Shown: positions 53,671-62,054 of the stretch, in pieces
Layout: each line of letters opens with the position of its first letter
How positions within the stretch are numbered: the first letter of the stretch is position 1
Assembly: GCA_963664605.1 (NCBI GenBank)
Contig: OY761536.1
Location: 3,534,001-3,598,000, forward strand
Length of the DNA stretch: 64,000 nucleotides
Source of the DNA: JAHOYW01 sp963664605
Lineage (GTDB): Bacteria > Verrucomicrobiota > Lentisphaeria > Victivallales > Victivallaceae
Direction of reading: 5' to 3'
Translations under genes and position numbers: made by a program
The notes under the pieces: model-generated
Seen by the model: only the letters and a program-made list of their open reading frames with translations
The model's database searches: none
What the model was told of the DNA's origin: nothing

Positions 53671-55002
53671 CTAAGGTTGAATTGCTCCAAAAGCCTTCCA
53701 TGTTCCAGGCGTACCGCCGGTAACACATACCCACCCCAGATATCCGCCAGCTATTGGTTGAAGATTATAAATAATATCCCCCTGCTGCCATGTTCCAGTA
53801 GTTGGAGCAGCAGATTTTTCACCACGATACTTCATAGCACCACCATAATAACCTCTCGGAAATCCTATTCCGCCATTAGAACTTGACATATCCCTGTCAT
53901 ATCCATTTACCGGAGTTGCTGCTCTGGTATACAATTCCAGGCATACTCCACTAGAAAGATTTGCCCAATCCAGATACCAGCTTCCAGTATCATATTTTAA
54001 TCTATATGGCCATTGTGGATGATCAGCATCAACTAAACCTAACAATTCGCTTTTACCAATATTTATGGTACCCCCATTTAAGGTTGAACTTATAGAAGGA
54101 GTTTTACCGTCGATCAAAAAGTACCCTGTTCCAGTAACTGTGCCAAACAAACCGCCTATAACCATACTTGGAGAGGCGATTTCAGAAGCTGGCTGGCCAC
54201 CTTCAGCATAACATCCTAAAAATATATTTCGCGCATTGGCGTTATCTGATTTATAAGCGCCAAGCACATTAGATGCTGTATGGCACCCTAAATAGGTGTT
54301 ACCGAGGAAAGACGAATCATATATTCCCCATCCCCCATTTGCGGATGAGTTAATGCTTTTTCCAACTCCCGCATTAGTATCTCCCCCATCAACATATAGA
54401 CCATGCCCGCCATTACCTGTTAAGCTTACCGTATCTATAGCCCAGCAATTAGCATTTGTGCGGGAGTTAACATCGGCAACAAGATTTATACCATTTCCCT
54501 TAAACCCGGAAATCGAGCAATCCTGTATTTTGACACGGGCTTGTACATCAATTCCATGTGCTGTGGTATCGCTTCCTCCGCCTCCGGACAACATAAGTCC
54601 CTCTAAAATAGTTGAGTCACCACCGTTTTGGTTAGGGTTGACATTACCTTTCATGACAACAATGCCTACAGTATCCGCTGGGAATTTAAGAGTTGTTGAC
54701 CATATCCCTCCTGCTTGCCCGGCCCCACTGCCAATTAAGTGAACAGAACTGTTAAGAACAAGTGTACCGTTAAGAAAATAAGTTCCGGGAGGAACTACAA
54801 TTATACCACATGTAGGATATACAAATGTTCCCTGTACCGAAAGAGTGGATATAGCTAAATTAAATGCAGGAAGGTCATCAGTCACCCCATCTCCAACAGC
54901 TCCATAATCTTTTACTGACGGGAAAACCCCTGCGTTTAACTGAAATATCAAACAAAATATGAAAAACACAGTAAAACAATTTTTTTGAATAATAAGCTTC
55001 AT
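53671..55002 (-). CDS. Secreted beta-helix protein, pectate lyase superfamily 3
   Basis: 443 residues with a signal peptide (FTVFFIFCLIFQLNAG). The opening SVKDYGAVGDGVTDDLPAFNLAI is the pectate-lyase-3 signature, followed by a right-handed beta-helix (LILEGLMLSGGG, VKIQDCSISGFKGNGINL and further turns) to about residue 330. The last 60 residues (APTTGTWQQGDIIYN ... GWVCVTGGTPGTWKAFG) are of a kind common at the tips of phage tail and secreted beta-helix proteins. It may cleave or bind acidic polysaccharide. AGGAGG lies close before the ATG, and a strong terminator follows. Confidence 0.85.
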   Translation of the reverse strand: MKLIIQKNCFTVFFIFCLIFQLNAGVFPSVKDYGAVGDGVTDDLPAFNLAISTLSVQGTFVYPTCGIIVVPPGTYFLNGTLVLNSSVHLIGSGAGQAGGIWSTTLKFPADTVGIVVMKGNVNPNQNGGDSTILEGLMLSGGGGSDTTAHGIDVQARVKIQDCSISGFKGNGINLVADVNSRTNANCWAIDTVSLTGNGGHGLYVDGGDTNAGVGKSINSSANGGWGIYDSSFLGNTYLGCHTASNVLGAYKSDNANARNIFLGCYAEGGQPASEIASPSMVIGGLFGTVTGTGYFLIDGKTPSISSTLNGGTINIGKSELLGLVDADHPQWPYRLKYDTGSWYLDWANLSSGVCLELYTRAATPVNGYDRDMSSSNGGIGFPRGYYGGAMKYRGEKSAAPTTGTWQQGDIIYNLQPIAGGYLGWVCVTGGTPGTWKAFGAIQP

Positions 55003-55175
55003 AATTCCTCCTGTTTAACTTTCCATTTAATAGTATAATTCCTTCAAATCTTCAAAACCAATACTCTAATGTTCTAGTTCATACGCACCTCCTTTATTTG
55101 AGTTTTTAAATGTTTTTGCAATTAAAATCATCACAATACTGGACTCATCTTTATATTGGAATCAGAAACGTCTTG

Positions 55176-57737
55176 CTACTTGCGATCTAAGTCTTCAGGT
55201 ATCAACAAATTATCTTTAGCGTTTGCAACAAAAGGTGGAGCGTTAAGTATTTCAAACCTTGATCGCGTTACATGCATAATCTGCCATATTTTACCACCAT
55301 CTTTACCTACTGGAATAGAGAAATTCCCCTGTTTATAGATCTTTGCTTTATTCCATCCAGGAGCTTTGATTGTCAGAAACAAAGAATTTCTTATTTTTAA
55401 ATATTTCAATTTTTGGGGGACATAAATATAACCCGGCGTAAAATATTCATTGGAGGTAGAGCTGTTATCGGACTGTTCATAGACATTTTTTAATGCCGGC
55501 TCAAAAACGGGATAATACCGATTCTTAGCGTCATCTAGTAATAATTGATATAATCCAGGTTTTAAATTAAGTTTTATCTCTTTCATTTTTCTATCAGGAA
55601 CAGCATACAACTCGGGGACATAAGAAAAAACTGTATTCCCTTTTGTATCTTTAACAACAGCCTTAAGCCAGTAATTTCCTTTTGCTGAAGAATCTCCAAA
55701 TGTAATTTTTACCATACCGGCTTTTTCTACATAAAAGTACCATCTGCCTGGACTGCTGAAATAACCTCTGGATTTATTCCTTACAGCTTTTTTATGAGGA
55801 AATAACGGCACAAGACAATTTGAATATGTTACTTGTTCTTTTAAAAATTTATCATATTTTTTTAGATCATTATGGAATAGATCATTAAGCTCTTTGGAGC
55901 TGTAATCATTATTACCGGACATCCATTCAGCTTTTCCTTTGCGAATTTCACCCGGAACCCATTTTTTCCATACCAAAGTATGAATCTCCTTACCGAAAGT
56001 TCCCATTCTAGTCATAAATCCCCAGAATTGCAGCATTTGCCGTTCACGAGTGCGCCAAATAAAATCAAGCATCTTAAATACTGCTTCTTTTACTGCTTTA
56101 TTTCTTTCCGCCTTTGGTAAGGCTTGTGCTTTTCTGGCCTCATGATATAGCACGACGCTATGTAGATATGCCTGCATATCCTCCATGCGGCGTTTTACTT
56201 GAGATGATGATTTTTTTGTTTTAGCTAAAGCCTTTTTAAACATTTCCAACCAACGCGCAATATTAATATCAGTAAGCTTTCCGCCTGTCGTAGTATCCCA
56301 GTAATCAAAGAGCTTCCGCATTTCAGGAGCCGCCTCTCCAAAAGCTGTTGAAAAATAATCTGAATAGATTGCTTCAGCATCGGCATTTACATCCCATAAA
56401 AGTTTTCTTGCCAGATACATGCTTGGGCCATAACGTCCCCAACTTGCTTGCGATTGGGCGTCAAATGATAGAGCTTTCCATTTTTTCAGAAACAATGGTA
56501 TTGATTTTCTGATATAATCATAAGTAACATGACCTTGAGCCGGCATACCGTAATCCCACTCGTAAACTCCAAGATAATCATAGATAGATATCTGCTTGGC
56601 TCCGGCCTTTAGCCAACCGTTAATCAGCTCCGCATAACTCATGCCTGTTCTGTTAAAAGCCATTGCCATGGAAGGCAGGATGTTAGGTTCAAGTTTGACG
56701 TTTTCAGGAGGAAGAATATGAGGAGGATAAATTAGTATACCAACAAGCGCGTCGGGATAAACTTTTCTAATGCCGCGAGCTACATAATTAGCTATATATA
56801 AAGCCTGGTCAGAAGCATTTCCAAGCTTCTTGCATTTTTCACAACAACATGCGCGCGCACCATCGTTAGTATCCATAGAAACCAAAATTGCATGAGGATT
56901 TTTTTCCCGCATTTTACTTAATAGTGAAATTCTATCCTTGAGACATAATTCAGCCAGTTCCAGATTCGAATAACACCAGTTACGGTTGCTTTTTTTGCCA
57001 TGCAAGGTATTCAATGCTGGACGTGTCCCGTCTTTTCTCATTCCAGCCCACTCAGGATGTGCCTCAAAAGTTTTTTTATACCTGATAAAAGTACCGTAAT
57101 AACTATGTCCAAATCCCATTGGCGCGGCTGCTCCCTGTCGAGTGGAACGGAAGAATTTCTTATATGTTTCATTAATCTTTCTTAGTGAGCCATCGGGAGA
57201 ATGCCCTACTCCAAGTCCGTTAGCATACCAGATCCTGCGCCCGATATAATCAGGCTGCACAAATTTTTTGCCGGAAGTGATTTTGAGCCCTGTCGCCTGC
57301 GGAATAACAGTCCATGCTTCAGCCGGTGTCAAAAAGCGGCAACCAAGTCGTTCAAGGAAATCAAACACAGCGTGTTGAACAGCCAGTTCCATATTGCCAA
57401 CCAGCTTAATAGATTTAATTTCAGGAGCAATAAGGTAGCCCTCTAAATTCATATTCTTTAGTTTTGTTCTATCTGCTTTAGAAATAACAGATGAATCCGC
57501 CAACCCCAGATAGATCCCATTATTATTGTATTTTTCATCTGAAACAGACCACTTGCCAGTATCAATTTTATCAAGATAAGTAATCAGTTCTTTTGCTGCC
57601 CGCATCAATTTATCATTGTTTTTTGAACCGATAAAAACTTTCCTGTCGCCATTATATAAACAGGTATTGGCGGCATTGGCGGTAAAAACAACTAAGCATA
57701 AAGTGATTACTGAAAAAAAATATAGTTTAATGAACAC
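55176..57737 (-). CDS. Secreted DUF4838 protein (glycosidase-like)
   Basis: 853 residues, signal peptide at 1-22 (YFFSVITLCLVVFTANAA). An alpha-glucuronidase-like N-terminal domain is at about 30-160 (AAKELITYLDKI ... AVQHAVFDFLERLGCRFLTP). The DUF4838 core is at about 230-520 (HPEWAGMRKDGTRP, VSMDTNDGARACCCEKCKKLG, LFDAQSQASWGRYGPSMYLARKLLWD-like). A C-terminal beta region follows. The CCCEKCKK cluster is typical of the family. Members occur in large numbers in Lentisphaerota and Bacteroidota glycan loci; activity unproven. It follows its split paralogue by 32 bp in the same orientation. Confidence 0.85.
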   Translation of the reverse strand: MFIKLYFFSVITLCLVVFTANAANTCLYNGDRKVFIGSKNNDKLMRAAKELITYLDKIDTGKWSVSDEKYNNNGIYLGLADSSVISKADRTKLKNMNLEGYLIAPEIKSIKLVGNMELAVQHAVFDFLERLGCRFLTPAEAWTVIPQATGLKITSGKKFVQPDYIGRRIWYANGLGVGHSPDGSLRKINETYKKFFRSTRQGAAAPMGFGHSYYGTFIRYKKTFEAHPEWAGMRKDGTRPALNTLHGKKSNRNWCYSNLELAELCLKDRISLLSKMREKNPHAILVSMDTNDGARACCCEKCKKLGNASDQALYIANYVARGIRKVYPDALVGILIYPPHILPPENVKLEPNILPSMAMAFNRTGMSYAELINGWLKAGAKQISIYDYLGVYEWDYGMPAQGHVTYDYIRKSIPLFLKKWKALSFDAQSQASWGRYGPSMYLARKLLWDVNADAEAIYSDYFSTAFGEAAPEMRKLFDYWDTTTGGKLTDINIARWLEMFKKALAKTKKSSSQVKRRMEDMQAYLHSVVLYHEARKAQALPKAERNKAVKEAVFKMLDFIWRTRERQMLQFWGFMTRMGTFGKEIHTLVWKKWVPGEIRKGKAEWMSGNNDYSSKELNDLFHNDLKKYDKFLKEQVTYSNCLVPLFPHKKAVRNKSRGYFSSPGRWYFYVEKAGMVKITFGDSSAKGNYWLKAVVKDTKGNTVFSYVPELYAVPDRKMKEIKLNLKPGLYQLLLDDAKNRYYPVFEPALKNVYEQSDNSSTSNEYFTPGYIYVPQKLKYLKIRNSLFLTIKAPGWNKAKIYKQGNFSIPVGKDGGKIWQIMHVTRSRFEILNAPPFVANAKDNLLIPEDLDRK

Positions 57738-57769
57738 AATATGATTCCTTTATTTTTCTGATTATTCTT

Positions 57770-60288
57770 TTAATTTTTGCTAAGCTTGTCCCGCTTTACC
57801 ACATCCTCCGGCAATAGTAAAGTTGCGGGGGTCAATGCCAGATATGGCGGGACTGTCATTAATCCAATGCCACCTGCAATATTTTTTATTTGCCAAAGTT
57901 TTCCACCCATTCCTTCAGGAACCGGGATGGATTTGAAACCTTTAAACTTTTTCAATTGCAATAACACTTTGCCGTTGGGCGCAACGATAGAAACACGTGC
58001 TAAACTACCGTAAAACCCCAATACTTTTGTACCTTTGGGGACATAGAAATAAACCAGTTTAATGTTCAAGCGTGCCGGGGCGGTTCCTGATGACTTCATG
58101 GTCATAGGCAAATCTTCCGCCCATTTAACTCTGGTCATGTCATTACCGTCATTGATGACAATCTTATGCAATCCCGGTTGTTTCGGCTTCAATATTACAC
58201 TTCTGGTTTTACCGTCAGGCGGCACGCTGGAGTCTTCTTGAATAATCGTTTCACGAGTTCCAGCTTCTGAAACACCACCGATCTGGATCAACTTGATTTT
58301 AACATTCCCGCGGTCACGATACCACTTTATCATGCCGCCTGTTACTTCAAGCTTTATTGGTTTAAGTTTTTTTCCGGCCCATGTATAATAAGTCCTGCTT
58401 CCGCGCCGTACATTTATTTTACCACCAGGCATTTTCTGCTGATTGATTTTTAACGCCGGAACCAGATCCTCACTGAATTGCAGAGGTTTAAAGTCCAGCA
58501 GTTGATTGTCAGCAATGCCTTTTTCTATTAAAGTATCAATTTCCGCAGAGGTATAATGTTTAATGTTTTTCCAGTCCAGTTCCGGGCGGGGTTTAAGTTT
58601 CCTGCCGCCGGGGATGACCCGCAACAACTGATCCCGGTAAATTGGTTTGGTGTGAACCATTCTAGTGTATCTGGTTGCCGCGGCAAAATTGCCTAAGGTT
58701 TGAAATGCGGCAATCTTTTTTTTACCAGATGAAGCAAGATTAAATGCATGCAACAGTTCACAATATTTAGTGTAAAGCGCCAAATCGTCCAACCGGGAAA
58801 TAATATTTGCTTGCAAAGCCGCTTCCTGCCTTGCTTTTTTAACAGACGGTACATCCTTCCCAGCAGATCGCTAGATAAAGGCTGCCGCTTACTGCCATCC
58901 AGCAATTTATAGAATTTCTTCATCGTTGCCGCGGCGGGGCCAAAACATTTTTGCAGAAAATCCTGTTGTAACATTTCTACATTACTGCTTTCTTTCACAC
59001 TCCACAACATCTTCTCTGCAAGATAATACCCCAGTCCATTAGGCCCCCAGCCATCCGAAGCTTCCGACGACATGTAACGCGCCCCCTGCTTGTAGAATTC
59101 CGGAATAGAGCTTTTTAAATAATTAAGATTTCCCCCGAGAGCCGCACCAGGGGCATCAAGCGACCAGCAATAGACCTCGTAATATTCACGTATCCCCATA
59201 ACAGCATGCTTTTGCTTCCAGCCAGCCATAATCTGATTTATTGTGAGGCCACCTTTTATAAATGCTGTCGCGGCACTGATTACCACATCTTTATCAACAT
59301 CAATTGCCGGCGGAGTGGAATGATGGTTATAGGCATACATGCCAATGCGTTTACCTTTAAACTTTTGTCTAACGGCTTTTGCGGTTGTATTAGCCAACAG
59401 TACCGCCCGGGTTGAAGGAGAACCTATTTTTTTACATGCCGCGCATTCGCACCATCCACCGCCATCGCTTGGATCAACAGAAAAACTATCAAGGGACGGT
59501 TTTTTCTCAAAACTTTTTATTGCAAAATCCGCAACCAGCTTTCGTAATCCCGGATTTGAAATACAGAATTTCGTTGATGTACGCTTACCGTTCAACAGTC
59601 CAAAATATTCAGGGTGTTCGTCAAATATTTTTTTATTTAAGCGAATAATATGACGATAAGCATGCCCGGTGTTCAAGGCGTAACCGCCGTTACGGTTAAC
59701 TTTATCCCATTCTGTGAAACTGTCTTTATATTCTTTCCACATTCCGTAATGCGGCCATATCCTTCTGGAGTAATAATCTGGTGTTTCCCGGATATGCGTA
59801 GCAAAAGAAAGAGTTTTTTCTTTGGGAATAATTTCCCATTTTTTCATTGGAAAGTAACGCCTGTACCCTAATCGCTGCAATAAATCAAAGACTGCGTAAT
59901 TTACCGCCTGCGGAGTAGCGCCAATTATATAAATACCGCCTTTATGAGATTTTATTTCATAGCCCTGCCGCTCTCCCGGATCATCAAGTTTAAAACAAGG
60001 CTTAAACTTGATTAATGGAAAATCATTCACAGTTCCAACTGCTATCCCCTTCTTACCATCACCAACTTTAACCGGAAATTGTCCACTACTGATTTTGGCA
60101 AGATAAAATGATAAATATTTTGCAGCTTTTTTCACCTCGGGATCAGCCTGTGGAGCAACAACTACGTCCTGTAATGCCCTGCCTTTAGCGGCAATGATGC
60201 AACTAGCTGATTTGTTGTTTAAATGTTCTCCTGCGAAGCTTGAAAACGACACAAACACAAAAATGACAAATAATAATGATCTATTCAT
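57770..60288 (-). CDS. DUF4838 protein joined by a -1 frameshift at A AAA AAG
   Basis: Two frames, 60288 to the shift and on to 57770, make a complete paralogue of the next gene: signal peptide MNRSLLFVIFVFVSFSSFA, N-terminal domain (VNYAVFDLLQRLGYRRYFP), DUF4838 core (SFSVDPSDGGGWCECAACKKIG ... YYLAEKMLWS) and C-terminal beta domain. The zero frame stops at 58693 after 531 residues. At 58840-58834 it reads TTA AAA AAG, a canonical slippery heptamer. A -1 shift there continues exactly into ARQEAALQANIISRLDDLALYTKYCE, aligning with the intact paralogue and giving 839 residues. GGGAAGGA lies 13 nt upstream, as in dnaX-type sites. It may instead be a pseudogene or a homopolymer sequencing error. 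Confidence 0.8.
58834..58861 (-). promoter_or_regulatory. Candidate programmed frameshift site
   Basis: Slippery heptamer A AAA AAG at 58840-58834 in the zero frame, with a Shine-Dalgarno-like GGGAAGGA at 58861-58854, 13 nt upstream. Only a weak 6-bp stem (GCAAGG/CTTTGC), starting inside the heptamer, follows, so the usual spaced downstream stimulator is not obvious. Confidence 0.45.
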
Positions 60289-60299
60289 ATTCGCCAAGC

Positions 60300-60992
60300 C
60301 TAGTAAGGATGCCACAGGCAGCCGCCTATGGAACAAGGAGCTGAAGTGTCTGATTGCGTCATTGAATGTCCGGTTCTGGTTCTCCAGGTAAGCGCATTCA
60401 GCCATTCGACATGACCATCAATAAATGAAAAATTCAATCCTTTCATTTCATGCCTGCCTTTAAATAGAGTATTATCCTCATAGTGAGTAGCCGAGTAAAA
60501 GTCAGATCCACAATCAATTATAGCACAAGTCGTCGATGGTATTTTTGCATTAGATATTTTCATCGCACCCCAACTCCATACTGATCCAAGTGCTCTATTC
60601 CAGCCATAACTGCAAGCGCCATATGCCACATAAGCTCCAGCAGTAAGTTCATTGGGTGAACGGCCCGGGCAGCCCTTCCAAGTGATAGATTTACGTGATG
60701 CAATAGCATCTGTCGTACTATAATTCTTATATTCATACGGCCCCACAGCGTTAAGCAATGATGTTGTGCTAGTATCTACAAGAAACCCGTCATTATCGTT
60801 AGAATACATCATTACCCCGAAAGTATTGACTTGTTTTAAACTGTTTGCACATGAAATCTGCTTGGCTTTCGCTTTGGCTTTACTAAGCGCCGGCAACAAC
60901 ATACTGGCAAGGATTGCTATGATAGCGATCACAACGAGGAGTTCAATGAGTGTGAAAATATTCACCGTGCGGACAATGTCTTTCTTTTTCAT
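60300..60992 (-). CDS. Type II pseudopilin-like protein
   Basis: 230 residues. Leader MKKKDIVRTVNI then FTLIELLVVIAI and the hydrophobic helix; Ile replaces the usual Gly before cleavage. The mature part has ANSLKQVNTFGVMMYSNDNDGF and the C-terminal NFSFIDGHVEWLNALTW. ACGGAGG precedes the ATG. It is first in a run with the two DUF4838 genes (12 bp to the next start). The DNA encoding its N-terminal helix is nearly identical to that in the pseudopilin gene at 49647-50363. Confidence 0.9.
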   Translation of the reverse strand: MKKKDIVRTVNIFTLIELLVVIAIIAILASMLLPALSKAKAKAKQISCANSLKQVNTFGVMMYSNDNDGFLVDTSTTSLLNAVGPYEYKNYSTTDAIASRKSITWKGCPGRSPNELTAGAYVAYGACSYGWNRALGSVWSWGAMKISNAKIPSTTCAIIDCGSDFYSATHYEDNTLFKGRHEMKGLNFSFIDGHVEWLNALTWRTRTGHSMTQSDTSAPCSIGGCLWHPY

Positions 60993-61024
60993 AAGCGGAC
61001 CTCCGTTTTTATTCTTGGTTACAG

Positions 61025-61075
61025 GTTAACTATATCTGTTAACTAAATTATAATACATCATCTCTCAAAAGTCAA
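61025..61075 (-). promoter_or_regulatory. Promoter with GTTAAC dyad operator candidate
   Basis: Minus strand TTGACT (61070-61075), 17-bp spacer, TATAAT (61047-61052). Two GTTAAC sites at 61025-61030 and 61038-61043, 7 bp apart, cover the expected start point. This would drive the pseudopilin-DUF4838 genes independently of the ribokinase gene. Confidence 0.7.
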
Positions 61076-61134
61076 GAGATAAGCCGTTTTATTTTTTAAT
61101 AATTTGCATATTAAGTTATAAATTATTTACATTC

Positions 61135-62037
61135 CTAAGCTAATTGTTCCATATGCAACTTTTTCACTTCGTCCCTAAATGGAATCGAACTGCCGGCTCC
61201 GGGTTTACTTACAGTAATTGCAGCCGCACAACAAGCTCTCTTTAAGCAAAATTCCAGCGGTTCATTCTTTAAGTAAGCAGCAAGAAAATAACCAATAAAA
61301 GTATCCCCGGCACAGGTGGTATCAACTACGTCAACAATAGGAGAGGCCGCATAAAAGCGTGAAGGCCCAAGACCACAAATCGCGCCATTTGACCCCAAGG
61401 TGATGAGCACAAGCATATCAGGATATTGCTCAAGCAATTTACTGATAATATCTTCCGGTTCAGAAACGCCTGATATATCTGTTCCTTCCTGCTCATTGAG
61501 TATCAATATTTTGACATATTTAAGCGGAAGTTTTTCAGCAGAAACTTTATCAAACGGAGCAAAATTTAAACAGATATTCATTCCCGCAGCATAGGCTTTT
61601 TCAATAATTAACTCATTCAAATTAATTTCATTCTGAAGCAACAGAAAATCGCCTTCTTCGGCGGAATTTATCACCGTTTCTATATGTTCTCTGCTTATTT
61701 TAAAGTTTGCACCTGGATAAAGAACTATTGAATTTTCCCCTTTTTCATCTACCTGGATCATTGCACACCCGGAAGGCTCATCTATAATTCTGACAAAATC
61801 AGTATTTACACCATTGTCACGAAGATTATCCATCAATATTGCGCCATCATTACCGATGCAGCCGGCATGAATCACATCAACCCCGGCTTTAGCCAGGGCA
61901 AGCGATTGATTACCGCCTTTGCCTCCACACCCGATATTGTAACCCTTACTCGAAATTGTTTCTCCGGGCCGGACAATATGTTCCACCTGGTAAACTTTAT
62001 CAATATTAAGTGAACCAAAATTAATTATTTTAGCCAT
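61135..62037 (-). CDS. Ribokinase-like PfkB sugar kinase
   Basis: 300 residues from ATG 62037, which follows AAAGGAGG; the longer frame upstream is not needed. Motifs: NFGSLNIDKVYQVEHIVRPGE, the glycine pair GCGGKGGNQSLALAKAG (near 35), and DTTCAGDTFIGYFLAAYLK with the catalytic Asp. The pattern is that of ribokinase. Substrate may be ribose or another furanose released by the island's enzymes. It starts 17 bp after the glycoside hydrolase gene stop. Confidence 0.9.
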   Translation of the reverse strand: MAKIINFGSLNIDKVYQVEHIVRPGETISSKGYNIGCGGKGGNQSLALAKAGVDVIHAGCIGNDGAILMDNLRDNGVNTDFVRIIDEPSGCAMIQVDEKGENSIVLYPGANFKISREHIETVINSAEEGDFLLLQNEINLNELIIEKAYAAGMNICLNFAPFDKVSAEKLPLKYVKILILNEQEGTDISGVSEPEDIISKLLEQYPDMLVLITLGSNGAICGLGPSRFYAASPIVDVVDTTCAGDTFIGYFLAAYLKNEPLEFCLKRACCAAAITVSKPGAGSSIPFRDEVKKLHMEQLA

Positions 62038-62054
62038 GAGCCTCCTTTCATGAT

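Noticed and set aside
58693..58833. Residues after the slippery site in the zero frame as real protein sequence
   Set aside because: This 47-residue tail does not match the paralogous DUF4838 protein, while the -1 frame does, so it is at most the end of a truncated form.
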